This document shows, piece by piece, positions 26,098 to 35,807 of a stretch of 64,000 bases of DNA (its first letter is position 1; every line of letters starts with the position of its first letter). A program made the translations under genes and the position numbers. The stretch is taken from NCBI GenBank assembly GCA_963836915.1, contig CAWILH010000002.1, forward strand, positions 3,162,001 through 3,226,000, in the 5' to 3' direction. The DNA comes from Cryomorpha sp963836915. Lineage in GTDB: Bacteria > Bacteroidota > Bacteroidia > Flavobacteriales_D > Cryomorphaceae. The notes under the pieces are model-generated. The model saw only the letters and a list, made by a program, of their open reading frames with translations, did not search any database and was not told where the DNA came from.

Positions 26098-28531
26098 ATG
26101 AAAATTTCTTATAATTGGTTTCAGACCTACCTTCCTACCGATCTTTCGCCCGATAAAGTTGCCGAAATACTCACAGATACCGGTCTGGAAGTTGAAAAAG
26201 TAGAACCCTTTGAAACTGTACCAGGTGGCCTGCGCGGGGTAGTGGTGGGTGAAGTGCTCGATATTTGGGCGCACCCCAATGCCGATAAGTTGCGCATCAC
26301 CAAGGTAGATCTCGGCGATGGAGGATCCCGTGCAGATCGTATGCGGAGCCCCCAATGTCGATAAAGGGCAGAAAGTGCTGGTGGCCACCGTGGGCACTAC
26401 TTTAGTTCCCGAGGCTGGCAAAGGTTTTGAGATCAAGAAAGCAAAAATACGCGGTGAAGAATCGCTCGGCATGATATGCGCCGAAGATGAGCTGGGCATT
26501 GGCAAGAGCCATGAAGGCATCATGGTGCTGCCTGTTGCCACAAAAGTGGGACTTCCCGCGGCCGATTATCTGGGCATCGAAACCGATCACATTCTTGAGA
26601 TTGGGCTTACGCCAAATAGGAGCGATGCCTTTGGGCACTTCGGCGTGGCGCGCGATCTTGCCGCCAGGCTGAGCCTTACCAATAAAAGGCGTGCAGAATT
26701 GCCATCTGTGGAAGCTCTCGAAATACCCGTTTCAGGAAGCTCTCAAATAACCGTAAAGATTCTCGACCGCACGGGCTGCGGCCGCTACGCCGGTCTCCAT
26801 ATTGAAAATATCAAAATAGCTCCTTCGCCAGCATGGCTGCAAAATAGATTGCGCGCCATTGGGCTTACGCCAAAAAATAATGTGGTAGACATTACCAATT
26901 TTGTGCTCCATGAGACGGGTCAACCGCTGCATGCATTTGATGCCGATAAAATCGCGGGTGGTGAGGTAATCATACAAACCCTTCCTGAAGGCAGCACCTT
27001 TGAAACGCTGGACGGAACCAGCCGATCGCTCAGCAGCGAAGACCTGATGATCTGTGATGCCAAGGGCGGCATGTGCTTGGCCGGTGTGCTTGGTGGCGCG
27101 GAGAGCGGCGTGTCTGAGCATACCAAATCCATATTTTTGGAAAGTGCTTGGTTCGCTCCCGGCCGAATCCGCAAGTCGGCCAAGCGCCACGCGCTCAATA
27201 CCGATGCATCTTTTCGGTTTGAGCGGGGTGTCGATCCTGGTGGTACACTATACGCGCTCCGCCGCGCGGCTTCGCTGATTTTGGAAATGGCGGGGGGCAG
27301 CATTTCAAGTCCACTGATCGATGAGGTCACAGAAGAATTGCCGAAAGCCGTAGAATTGGAATTTTCTGCCCATCGATTTAACCAGCTCTCTGGGTCGGAT
27401 GTAGATAAAGGTTTGATTAAAAAAGTATTGGAAGCGCTCGACTTCGATATCCTGAATGAATCTGACGGGATCTTCAGCCTGCGCGTGCCCACCTATCGCG
27501 TAGATGTGACACGCGAAATCGATGTGGTAGAAGAAGTACTTCGAATAATAGGATATAATACAGCAACCCTGCCCGATCAGATGAATATTTCGGTTTCCAT
27601 ACCGCGCTTTCCGCAAAAGAGCCAAGTCATAGATATGGTAAGTAACGTACTGGTGGGGAGGGGCTTTTCAGAAATGCTTTCCAATGGACTTACGCGATCA
27701 GATTTCATAAGTGATGTGGCCGGCAATGTCTTGGATGAGGTGCTGGTGGCCATGCTCAATCCGCTCAGTATGGAGCTTGATGTTCTCCGCCCCGGCATGG
27801 CGGTAAGCGTGCTGGAATCCGTAGCGCGAAACTTAAACCGACAGGCCGAGCGGCTCATGGTTTTTGAATTGGGCAAGACCTATCAAAGGGCGGGCACGGG
27901 ATATAAAGAAGATCAACGCTTGGCGCTGGCACTGGTGGGCAGTCGCCAGCGGGAGAATTGGAATAATACCGCAGGCGATTTTGACCACTCAGATCTTATG
28001 GGCCATCTTCAATCGGTATTGGATACGCTGGGCTTGAGCATTGCCATAGGCAAGGCACTTACCGATCCTTTTTTCGGGATTGCCCATGAAGTTTTGGCAG
28101 ATCAGAAGCCAGTGGGAATGATCGGTTCCGTTTCGGCCAAAGCGTTGAAACGCTATGGCATCAAGAAGCAGGTTTTGATCGCCGATATTGATTTTGAAGC
28201 CTGTTTTAGAAAAGTGAAGCACGGCGCGGCGACCTATAAAGAATTGCCGAAATACCCAGCTGTGCGCCGCGATCTATCGCTCTTGGTAGATCAAGGGGTG
28301 AGCTTTGCAGCCATCGAGCGTGCGGTGCTGGCCAATGGTGGAAAGCTGGTGCGGGAAGTCGGACTTTTCGATGTGTATGAAGGGGAGAATTTGCCGAAAG
28401 GCAAGAAGAGCTATGCCATAAGAATAGCCCTTCAGGATGAGAATAAAACCCTGAATGACAAGCAAATTGAGAAGACGATGTCCAAGATTCAAAGTGATTT
28501 GGAATCTTCATTAGGGGCTTCTCTGCGCTGA
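26098..28531 (+). CDS. pheT: Phenylalanyl-tRNA synthetase beta subunit, with one frameshift
   Basis: About 810 aa after removing one extra base near 26317-26324 (restoring VDLGDG-DPVQIVCGAPN). The N-terminal part MKISYNWFQTYLPTDLSPDK leads into the EMAP-like tRNA-binding domain (HPNADKLRITKV). B3/4 and B5 domains follow (FEIKKAKIRGEESLGMICAE, GLTPNRSDAFGHFGVARDLA, then RTGCGRYAGL). The catalytic-like module and the C-terminal anticodon-binding domain (ELPKYPAVRRDLSLLVD, GKKSYAIRIALQDENKTL) complete it. It pairs with PheS (not in the window) to charge tRNA-Phe. The gene is essential, so an indel is most likely an error. Its stop overlaps the next start (TGATG). Confidence 0.92.
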
Positions 28532-29841
28532 TGAAGGAGCTTTGGTATAATCTGGTAAGGCTATATTCTAAGCTGGCTGTAAAGCTGTTTTTCAGAAGGA
28601 TAGAGATCAATGGGTTCGATAATTTTCCGTTGGAAGGGCCGGTATTGCTTGCGCCAAACCATCAGAACGCATTTATGGACGCCCTTATCCCGACTGCCTT
28701 CGCACCCAATGCGGTGCACTTTCTGGCGCGCTCCGATATATTCAAGTCGGCGTTTGGCAATTGGTTTTTCAGGTCTATAAAGATGATGCCCATATACCGC
28801 CAGCGCGATGGACTGGCCAATCTTGCCAAGAACGATGAAACGTTTGAAGAGTGCTTCGAGATTTTGCGTAAGCAGGGTACGCTCCTTATTTTTCCCGAAG
28901 CCAGCCACTTGGGCGAGCGCAGGCTCAGGCCATTGAGCAAGGGTTTTGCGCGGATCGTTTTTGGAGCTATGGAAAACCATGATGATCTGGACATTAAAAT
29001 ACTCCCCGTAGGCCTTAATTACAGTAATTATCACGCTTCACAATCGCGTATGCTGCTCAATTTTGGAGAGCCGCTGGCGGTAAGGGATTACGTGGCCGGC
29101 TTCAAAGAAAATCAAGCCAAGGCCATGAGCGCCATGCGCGCCGACCTGCAGGAAAGGCTTGAAGATGCCATCGTACATATAGACCGAAAGGATGCCGAGC
29201 GCGCTTTCGATATTGAGATGGAGCGGCTGCTGCCTTTTCATTTGCGGCATACCAGCGGGTTTAGCAAAGCGGTAGATCAACATAATTTTTACAAATTACG
29301 TGAAGCGCAGTTAATGGCGACCCCTGCTCAAAGTTCTTATTTTCAGCGTCTTGCGATTTATGACCAAGAGATGGAGAAGTATAAGCTCCGCGCTCCATTC
29401 TTTTTTATCGGGCAGAAAGATCCCGGCTATTGGGTGATTCAAAACCTGTTGTTGATCTTTTTCCTTCCGATCTTCTTGTTGTCGTGGTTGGTTAATGCGC
29501 CCATCTATTTTACCGTAAGGGCGATCTTAAAAAAGTACGTGAGCGATTTGCAGTTTTACAGTTCCATAAAGCTGGTAGGCAGCATACTTCTTTTCCCGAT
29601 TATTCTATTGATCTATATAGCGCTGGCCGCCATTCTTTCCCCGCGGCCACTTTTGGCGATGGGAGCGGTTATGGTTTTTCTGCCGCTCAGCGTCTTCATC
29701 ATCCGTGAGCTGCGCCTGCCCTATCGCTATACCCTTACCATGTGGCGTATGCTCAGGCTGAAATTCCGGAAGAAAGACCTATACCTTTACCTGAAGCGAA
29801 TCGAGAGCGAAGTGATCAACCTTTGTCCGAAGCGTCCATGA
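28531..29841 (+). CDS. Membrane acyltransferase of the PlsC/LPLAT type
   Basis: 436 aa. The N-terminal acyltransferase domain has LLAPNHQNAFMDAL (catalytic histidine), a conserved block ending MPIYRQRDG, LLIFPEASHLGERRL, and ILPVGLNYSNY. The C-terminal third holds several hydrophobic helices (LLLIFFLPIFLLSWLVNAPI, SILLFPIILLIYIALAAIL, LLAMGAVMVFLPLSVFII). It probably transfers fatty acyl groups to a glycerol-phosphate or lysolipid acceptor at the inner membrane; this two-part form is common in Bacteroidota. The exact substrate is unknown. Start codon overlaps the pheT stop and its own stop overlaps the rdgB start, so the three are coupled. Confidence 0.85.
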   Translation: MKELWYNLVRLYSKLAVKLFFRRIEINGFDNFPLEGPVLLAPNHQNAFMDALIPTAFAPNAVHFLARSDIFKSAFGNWFFRSIKMMPIYRQRDGLANLAKNDETFEECFEILRKQGTLLIFPEASHLGERRLRPLSKGFARIVFGAMENHDDLDIKILPVGLNYSNYHASQSRMLLNFGEPLAVRDYVAGFKENQAKAMSAMRADLQERLEDAIVHIDRKDAERAFDIEMERLLPFHLRHTSGFSKAVDQHNFYKLREAQLMATPAQSSYFQRLAIYDQEMEKYKLRAPFFFIGQKDPGYWVIQNLLLIFFLPIFLLSWLVNAPIYFTVRAILKKYVSDLQFYSSIKLVGSILLFPIILLIYIALAAILSPRPLLAMGAVMVFLPLSVFIIRELRLPYRYTLTMWRMLRLKFRKKDLYLYLKRIESEVINLCPKRP

Positions 29842-30422
29842 AAATCATATTTGCCACCAATAACGCCCATAAACTCGAAGAAGTAAGGGCTGCCGTTGGT
29901 GCGCGGTTCGAGATCGTTTCCCTTGCCGATATTGGGTTTGATGAAGAAATTCCGGAGACGGGCGATACGCTGGAAGACAACTCAATGCAGAAAACGCGGG
30001 CGATTTACGATCGCTTCCATCTCCCTGTTTTTGCCGATGATTCCGGCTTGGAGATCGATGCGCTCGATGGCCGCCCCGGGGTACATTCTGCCCATTATTC
30101 GGGTGGGCGCGATGCTTCTGCAAATATGGCCAAGGTGCTTGAAGAGCTCTACGGGGCTAAAGATCGATCAGCCCGCTTCCGGACGGTGATTTCCTTTATT
30201 TCCAAAAGCGGCGAACCCCATCTCTTCTCTGGTACGGTAGAAGGCAGCATTGCGATGGCGCGAAAAGGGGAAAAGGGCTTTGGCTATGACCCTATTTTTT
30301 TGCCGGAAGGCTCAGATCTGAGTTTTGCTCAAATGAGTGCTGATGAGAAGAAGGCCATAAGCCACCGGGCGAGAGCCGTAGAGCGATTTGTTTCATTCTT
30401 GGGTGGGGACAAGCTCGGTTGA
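29838..30422 (+). CDS. rdgB: XTP/dITP diphosphatase (non-canonical purine NTP pyrophosphatase)
   Basis: 194 aa from ATG 29838, which overlaps the previous stop (ATGA). The frame is open further upstream, but MKIIFATNNAHKLEEVRA is the family N-terminus. Further motifs are ETGDTLEDNSMQKTRA, PVFADDSGLEIDALDGRPGV, HSAHYSGG, KGFGYDPIFLPEG, MSADEKKAISHRARA. It removes ITP, dITP and XTP from the nucleotide pool. The stop lies directly before the first repeat array. Confidence 0.95.
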   Translation: MKIIFATNNAHKLEEVRAAVGARFEIVSLADIGFDEEIPETGDTLEDNSMQKTRAIYDRFHLPVFADDSGLEIDALDGRPGVHSAHYSGGRDASANMAKVLEELYGAKDRSARFRTVISFISKSGEPHLFSGTVEGSIAMARKGEKGFGYDPIFLPEGSDLSFAQMSADEKKAISHRARAVERFVSFLGGDKLG

Positions 30423-30434
30423 TCGATCATGCTC

Positions 30435-31262
30435 ACTTCCGCGGGTTTTGGAAACCCACGGGGTCGCAGCGTAGTTTGGAACTATTTGAGACCATCCAGG
30501 AGGGTGGCTCGGTTTTCGCTCAGCTCCAGCTTGAAGCTAACAGCTTGGGGCTTGCAGCTTCTGCACTTAAGAAGGCCAATCGGCAAAAATCCCAGATTCA
30601 GTCTGCGAATACATGCTGCGATCAGACCCCGCGGGTTTTGGAAACCCGCGGGGTCTCAGCGTAGTTTGGGACTAGGTGAAACTAGCCATGCCGGTGGCTT
30701 GGTTTTCGATTGGCTCTAACTTGGGGCTTATCTGGATTTTTTGTCCATAAAAACAACACCAACCGGTGTAAATTTCAGAAATAATCAGCGGATATGTCTT
30801 GCGATCAGACCCCGCGGGTTTTGAAAACCCGCGGGGTCTCAGCGTGGTTTGGGAGTATTTGATACCAGCCATGCCGGTGGTTTGGTTTTCTCTCCGCTCC
30901 AGCTTGAAGCTAACAGCTTGGGGCTTGAAGCTTATCTGGACCCTGTGTCCTCAACAAAAACAAGAATCAGCAAAAACCCCAGATTAAATCAGCGGATATG
31001 TGCTGCGATCAGACCCCGCGGGTTTTGGAAACCCACGGGGTCTCAGCGTAGCGTGGAACTATTTGAGACCAGCTATGCCGGTGGCTTGGTTTTCTCTCCG
31101 CTCCAGCTTGAAGCTAAAAGCTTGTGGCTTGCAGCTTCTGCACTTGCGACTTGGTTTCCGCTCCAGCTTGAAGCTAAAAGCTTGGGGCTTGCAGCTTCTG
31201 CACTTGCGACTGTCCTTTCGCGACTTGCGACTGAAGACTTGCGACTCTCACCTTGCGACCCC
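30435..31262 (+). repeat. Structured repeat array 1: four palindrome-bearing units
   Basis: The 861-bp gap between convergent rdgB and recJ contains four related units. Palindrome cores lie near 30437-30465 (degenerate left arm), 30625-30655 (14-bp arms GACCCCGCGGGTTT, 3-nt loop), 30808-30838 (15-bp arms) and 31012-31042 (one mismatch). Each is followed by CTCAGCGTAGTTTGGGA-like sequence, then GCCATGCCGGTGGCTTGGTT, then AGCTTGAAGCTAACAGCTTG-like runs and, in unit 2, ACACCAACCGGTG. The array ends toward recJ in repeated CGACTTGCGACT-like heptamers (31143-31260). All ORFs here are read-through of repeats. No gene is supported. Confidence 0.85.
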
Positions 31263-31283
31263 TTCTCCCGCCCCTTCAATTGG

Positions 31284-33065
31284 TCAAAAGCTTTTTAAAT
31301 CCCTTGCTACCAACTGTACCGATGTGGCTCCGTTCCATTCATTTTCATCTATGGTATAGACCAGCGAAAAGGATGCCCCGCTCACCAAGGCATCGTAATG
31401 CTGCGCCATCCGGAACGCTATTGCCGGAAGGCTTACGTTGGGGCTATGCTGCTGGTAGACATCAAATTTTAAATGATCCTGGCCGACTATCTTGACGAAT
31501 TTTGCCATGCAGCCATGCGTGCAGAACAAGGGCGCCATATTATAAGGCCCAGAAAGGGCGGAGACGGTAGAGCTGCCTTAAGAATTTGCTCTTGCCATCG
31601 GCATACCAATCGCTGAAATCAAGCTCCAGGTCGATATCAAGTTTTTGTACAGGGGGCTGTCCTGCGGTTTCTTCGGCTACGGCGGCTTCAAAGGCATTGG
31701 CGAAAGCCGTATAATTTTCTTCTTTCAGTGTGAGCCCCGCCGCGGCTGCATGCCCGCCAAACTTCTCTAGATGATCCCTGCAACGCGCAAGGGCATTGTA
31801 AATATGTACACCGGCCACGCTTCTAGCACTGCCGGTGAGCATCCCTTCTATATTGGTGAGCACCACCGTAGGGCGATAGCGCTGCTCGGTAAGGCGCGAC
31901 GCCACGATGCCGATTATTCCCTTATGCCAATCTGCGCTTTGCACCACCGTGGCGCTGCGGCTTGCGTCGGGATCTATCAGCTCCATCTGCTCTGCCGCCT
32001 GCAGGGTCACGGCTTTATCTTGTGTTTTGCGCGATTTATTCAGATTTTCAATCTGCGAAGCAAGCTCCGCCGCACGGTCCAGGTCATCTTCTAAGAGCAA
32101 GGCCACGGCTAGGGTGGCCTGCGCCATACGTCCGGCGGCATTTATGCGCGGACCGATTTTAAACACCACTGATTCTACATTGAGCGCTCCCGTATGTCCC
32201 GCCGCGGCCAACAATGCCGATAATCCGGCTGACCGGGTTGTGCTGAGCTGCGCCAAGCCTTCCTTCACTATGACCCTGTTGATCCCCTGCAGCGGCACGA
32301 TATCGCAGCAGGTGGCTATGGCGCAAAGCCCTAGATATTCGTTCCATGCATTGGGGCGATCGAGAACTTGGCAGATGCTCCGTATCAGCATGAGTGCCAC
32401 ACCGGCGCCGCAGAGCTCTTTACCCAGAAATGGGCAGTCACTGCGCTGGGGATTGAGCACGGCGTATGCCTCGGGCAGCGCTGCTCCGGGCAGGTGGTGG
32501 TCGCATACCACTACGTCTATTCCTGCGGCGGTGGCGCGGCCCAGCTCTATGACAGCATTGATGCCACAATCTACCGTCACCAGCACATCCATCCCTTGTG
32601 CCATGGCATCATCCATTCCCTTGGCGCTCACACCATATCCTTCGCCATAACGATCGGGTATATAATAGGTGGCATGGGCACCCATCGATTTTAAAAACCG
32701 CATGAGTATGGCCACTGAGCAGGTTCCATCTACATCATAATCGCCATAAATCCGTATTTTCTCCTTCCGGGAAATGGCTTTTGCGATGCGTTCTGCGGCC
32801 TTCCGGCAATCGGCCATTTCGCCGTATGCCCCTAGTTCTTTACTGGTGGGAGCAGGAAATCCTTGACGGTTTCGTAGGTATTGAAGCCCCGCTGAACTAA
32901 GATTTGGGCTACCACCGGATGCAGGTTTTCAATAGCGGCGACAATCCTATTGACGTCTTCTAGGGAAGCCTTTGGTCTTATTTTCCAATTTAACGTACTG
33001 GCTTCTAGGGTATTCATTGATGCTGCGATTTTATTGGTATGGCCTTTCGGCAAATGCATTTTCAT
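31284..33065 (-). CDS. recJ: Single-stranded-DNA exonuclease RecJ, with two frameshifts
   Basis: About 593 aa after correcting two indels: one missing base near 32838-32848 and one extra near 31551-31555 (restoring RPFGPYNMAPLF). The N-terminus (MKMHLPKGHTNKIAASMNTL, TYETVKDFLLPP) joins the DHH phosphoesterase core: IYGDYDVDGTCSVAILMRF, VLVTVDCGIN, VVVCDHHLPG with the DHH triad, GPRINAAGRM. The DHHA1 part follows (SADWHKGIIGIVASRL, GSARSVAGVHIYNAL, LEKFGGHAAAAGLTL), and then the OB domain. It degrades ssDNA 5' to 3' in recombination and mismatch repair. Net length is in frame and normal, so the frameshifts look like errors. Confidence 0.88.
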
Positions 33066-33091
33066 GCAAAGTAGGCATTTCCGATTTCGAT

Positions 33092-33121
33092 TTGCGGGAA
33101 AAACAACTTTGCGTATTTTTG
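33092..33121 (+). promoter_or_regulatory. Promoter of the Cys-rich lipoprotein gene
   Basis: TTG at 33092-33094, 19-bp spacer, TATTTTTG at 33114-33121: a good match to the Bacteroidota -33/-7 pair. The start codon follows 67 nt later. Confidence 0.6.
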
Positions 33122-33188
33122 AACGTCACGAAAGAGATTGCTAATTTAACCGATTCCTTTCCCGAAAGGCCAATTCAAAATTATTTAA

Positions 33189-34925
33189 ATGAGATCGCTA
33201 TTAAAATTTTCCGCCATTTTATTTTTGTCTGCATTAACATTGGGCTCCTGCCGAAATGAAGACAATAAAATCGAGCCTACCTGCTTTGATGAAACCAAAA
33301 ACCAAGGCGAGCTACGTGCGGATTGCGGCGGTCCCAACTGCCCCGAATGCCCCCCAAGTTGTGATGATGGTATAGCCAATCAAGGCGAGCTCAGCCCCGT
33401 GAACAACTCACAGGTGCTCGGTATCGATTGCGGTGGCGAGAATTGTGAGCCTTGCTCTACCTGTGGTGATGAGATTCAAAACGCCCATTGGGTCAGAGAC
33501 CCAAATCTTACCGAAGATGACCTTTTGAGCAATCCTGATAGTGTAAAGCAAAGTATGACCGGCGTATTATACCGATTGGTGATGGAGACTGGCATAGATT
33601 GCGGTTTTCCCTGTCCGCTCACTTGCACAGATACGTCAGTACTTTGTGAAGATGGCATTCAGAATGGCACCGAAGAAGGTATAGATTGTGGAGGCAGTTG
33701 CGATAATCCCTGTCCACCACCGACTTGTAGTGATGGCGTCCAAAACGGCACAGAGACAGGCATAGACTGTGGCGATGGCGTTGGTTTCTTAGGTGTTTGT
33801 GGGCCATGTCCCGACCCAACTTGTGATGATGGTATTCAAAACGTACACATCGAATTGAATGAGGAGTACCCCACCGGATACATCGCGGTAATAGAAACGG
33901 GCATCGACTGCGATAATAGTCCGTTGACTTCCTGCCCCGACTGCCCTATACCCACTTGTTTTGACGGTATATTGAATGGCTCTGAGCAGGGTATTGACTG
34001 TGGTGGTGCCTGCGGAACCGCTTGCGACCCGCTTGATAATTGCAATAATGGCATAATGGATGGAAATGAGGCTGGGATAGATTGCGACTTTGATGAGAGT
34101 ACCCCTTGCCCAACCTGTCCTACCTGTGATGATATGATTAAGAATGGCCCTGAGTTCGATGTAGATTGCTTGGATTATCCTATCCCAGGTTTTGACATGT
34201 GCGCAATATGTCCTTCTTGCCATGATGGGATTCAGACAGAAGAGAATTTTGAGCTCGATATAGACTGCGGCGGTCCGGACTGTGAGCCTTGTCAGTTTTA
34301 TCTTACTGCCGAACAAATAGGTTCTGCAAATGCCGGGTTTAGGGATCAGTATTCTTACAACCAGATTCTGGCAGAAGCGGGTATGGAAGATACTTTGGAG
34401 TTGGATCATAATACCTATCCCGGGTTTAAGATTGAATATCAAGCAGCATTAGGGTCGGGCATCGCGCACATGCGAATCATTGCAAATCAAGGTTTCATGA
34501 CTCAGAATGATGGTCTCTTTGTTAAAACGGTTCGGTTGTATCTACCTTTTCCTGATGTAGAAGCGGAATCAGTTGATCCTTTCATCCCATTTACAGAAGA
34601 CATGTTAAATACTGCAGCTCCCTCTATTGGTCAATGTATTCCAATAGGTATAAACGTTACCGCTGTTCCTTTTTTAGTTTATGAAGAACGCTTGGTAGAT
34701 GGAGGATTTAGCAGGTGCTCTAGGTCTTATATTTTAAATGCCGAACCTTCAATGTTATCCTTTGATTACCTTTTTGGCGCGCCCGAAGCTTCAAATTACT
34801 ATACCACTGGACGTATTAATTTAGGATCCTTACGAAGCGTACCGGACATAATTTCTGGAGACGCTACTTTAGGTGAGTTCAGTAATGTTGAATTTGGATT
34901 TCAGTATAGCTACTTCCACCCGTAA
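33189..34925 (+). CDS. Secreted lipoprotein with ten Cys-rich DGIQNG-GIDCGG repeats
   Basis: 578 aa. The signal peptide ends in the lipobox LTLGSC, so the protein is lipid-anchored and probably surface-exposed. Residues about 25-370 hold about ten repeats of the form C-x-DGIxNGxExGIDCGGxCxxC (clearest: EDGIQNGTEEGIDCGGSC, SDGVQNGTETGIDCGDG, FDGILNGSEQGIDCGGAC), some widened by insertions of up to 20 residues. Regular acidic DG/N/E residues and paired cysteines suggest disulfide-linked, possibly calcium-binding modules; this is inference. The last 200 residues (from about 370) are a beta-rich domain not recognised. No sorting domain is seen. It stands alone with its own promoter and two strong hairpins after it. 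Confidence 0.75.
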   Translation: MRSLLKFSAILFLSALTLGSCRNEDNKIEPTCFDETKNQGELRADCGGPNCPECPPSCDDGIANQGELSPVNNSQVLGIDCGGENCEPCSTCGDEIQNAHWVRDPNLTEDDLLSNPDSVKQSMTGVLYRLVMETGIDCGFPCPLTCTDTSVLCEDGIQNGTEEGIDCGGSCDNPCPPPTCSDGVQNGTETGIDCGDGVGFLGVCGPCPDPTCDDGIQNVHIELNEEYPTGYIAVIETGIDCDNSPLTSCPDCPIPTCFDGILNGSEQGIDCGGACGTACDPLDNCNNGIMDGNEAGIDCDFDESTPCPTCPTCDDMIKNGPEFDVDCLDYPIPGFDMCAICPSCHDGIQTEENFELDIDCGGPDCEPCQFYLTAEQIGSANAGFRDQYSYNQILAEAGMEDTLELDHNTYPGFKIEYQAALGSGIAHMRIIANQGFMTQNDGLFVKTVRLYLPFPDVEAESVDPFIPFTEDMLNTAAPSIGQCIPIGINVTAVPFLVYEERLVDGGFSRCSRSYILNAEPSMLSFDYLFGAPEASNYYTTGRINLGSLRSVPDIISGDATLGEFSNVEFGFQYSYFHP

Positions 34926-34962
34926 AGACGGCTAAGCCGCATTAAAATTTAGAACACTATTC

Positions 34963-34998
34963 AAGCCCCGTCCCGATTCAATTTGGACGGGGCTTTTT
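34963..34998 (+). terminator. Terminator of the lipoprotein gene
   Basis: AAGCCCCGTCC pairs with GGACGGGGCTT over 11 bp (34963-34973 and 34985-34995), followed by TTTTT. Confidence 0.9.
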
Positions 34999-35030
34999 AT
35001 TGTCATCCCAAGACTAGCTCTAAAAATTCA

Positions 35031-35063
35031 AAACCCCGTCCCGATTTTATTCGGGCGGGGTTT
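35031..35063. terminator. Second bidirectional hairpin facing the tRNA-like gene
   Basis: AAACCCCG-T-CCCGA pairs with TCGGG-CGGGGTTT (one bulge). It lies 7 nt beyond the 3' end of the minus-strand tRNA-like gene and shares the CCCCGTCCCGATT core with the terminator 35 bp away, so it can close both units. Confidence 0.7.
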
Positions 35064-35069
35064 ATGCTG

Positions 35070-35188
35070 CTGTAGGGGAAGGACTCGAACCTTCAAGGAG
35101 CGGTTAGCCAACTGTTTCATAGCCGATTTATCCCTAGCTCTCCACCCCCGGGACAGGGGGGCATGTCTGCCAATTTCATCACCCCACA
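35070..35188 (-). tRNA. Atypical tRNA-Leu-like gene with GUC anticodon and 50-nt variable region
   Basis: On the minus strand a full class II cloverleaf folds. The acceptor TGTGGGG pairs with CCCTACA (one G-U). A Leu-type D-arm ATG-AAATTGGCAGA-CAT follows, then an anticodon stem of five C-G pairs (CCCCC/GGGGG) with loop CTGTCCC, i.e. anticodon GTC. The variable region is 50 nt, with GGAG-a-GCTA able to pair with TGGC...CTCC. The T-arm is GAAGG-TTCGAGT-CCTTC. Discriminator is G; CCA is not encoded, as in tRNA-Val of this window. The body is most like tRNA-Leu, but GUC is an Asp anticodon and C37 is abnormal. It is either a decayed tRNA or an allo-tRNA-like RNA with another role. The rest of 34999-35311 holds only the hairpin above and a candidate promoter. 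Confidence 0.65.
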
Positions 35189-35206
35189 AGGTGTAATGAT
35201 TTACGC

Positions 35207-35214
35207 CAAAGTTA
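35207..35214 (-). promoter_or_regulatory. Candidate -7 element of the tRNA-like gene
   Basis: On the minus strand this reads TAACTTTG (TAnnTTTG), 18 nt before the 5' end of the tRNA-like gene. No -33 element at the usual distance is clear. Confidence 0.4.
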
Positions 35215-35311
35215 AAGCAGGGTTATCAATAATCATAATAATGTAGTATTTTAGATAAATTTATATGGATATGATAAATATCTAGCCAAATTAAGATCAT
35301 ACCGTAAAAAT

Positions 35312-35797
35312 ATGACCCAAACCATGAACTCAGATTATCAGATCGACAAGATAGACCGCCAAATAATGGAAGCCTTGCTCCAGAATGCGCGGACACCCTA
35401 TACCGAAATAGCCCAAAAGCTCCTCGTATCGCCTGGCACCATCCATGTACGCATGAAGAAACTAGAAAAAATAGGCGTCGTGCTCGGCACTGAACTTATG
35501 GTCGACCCCGCAAAGCTCGGATACGACCTTACGGCTTTCATTGGCATCTATCTCGAGAAGAGCGTAAACTACAAAGAAGTAATACCTCGCCTACAGGCCA
35601 TCGAAGAGATCATGGAAGCCTACTACACCACCGGAGGCTATAGCATCTTCGCCAAGTTGATCTGCATGAACACCGACCACCTGCGGCGGGTGCTCAACGA
35701 AAAAATCCAGGCCGTAGAAGGGATCCAGCGCACCGAAACCATGATATCGCTGGAGCAGAGCATCCGAAGGAAAATACCCTTGCACTTTGGTGCTTAA
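35312..35797 (+). CDS. Lrp/AsnC-family transcriptional regulator
   Basis: 161 aa. An N-terminal winged helix-turn-helix (about 10-60: KIDRQIMEALLQNARTPYTE, LLVSPGTIHVRMKKLEKIG) is followed by the RAM ligand-binding domain (LTAFIGIYLEKSVNYKEVIP, EIMEAYYTTGGYSIFAKLIC). Such proteins form dimers to octamers and sense amino acids. An internal ATG at 35324 is an equally good start. No obvious target gene is adjacent; the divergent tRNA-like gene shares its upstream region. A conserved Lrp of this kind (MNSDYQIDKIDRQIM) is widespread in the phylum. Confidence 0.9.
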   Translation: MTQTMNSDYQIDKIDRQIMEALLQNARTPYTEIAQKLLVSPGTIHVRMKKLEKIGVVLGTELMVDPAKLGYDLTAFIGIYLEKSVNYKEVIPRLQAIEEIMEAYYTTGGYSIFAKLICMNTDHLRRVLNEKIQAVEGIQRTETMISLEQSIRRKIPLHFGA

Positions 35798-35807
35798 GGG
35801 GTAACCT

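Noticed and set aside
30419..31359. ORFs of 62-149 aa over array 1
   Set aside because: Same cause: repeat sequence read in frame.
33789..34442. 217-aa minus-strand ORF opposite the Cys-rich lipoprotein
   Set aside because: Repetitive complement of the plus-strand repeats; the plus frame has a signal peptide, promoter and terminator.
35070..35188. tmRNA or selenocysteine tRNA
   Set aside because: Too short and without a tag-peptide ORF for tmRNA; the anticodon is not UCA and the acceptor stem is seven pairs, so not tRNA-Sec.
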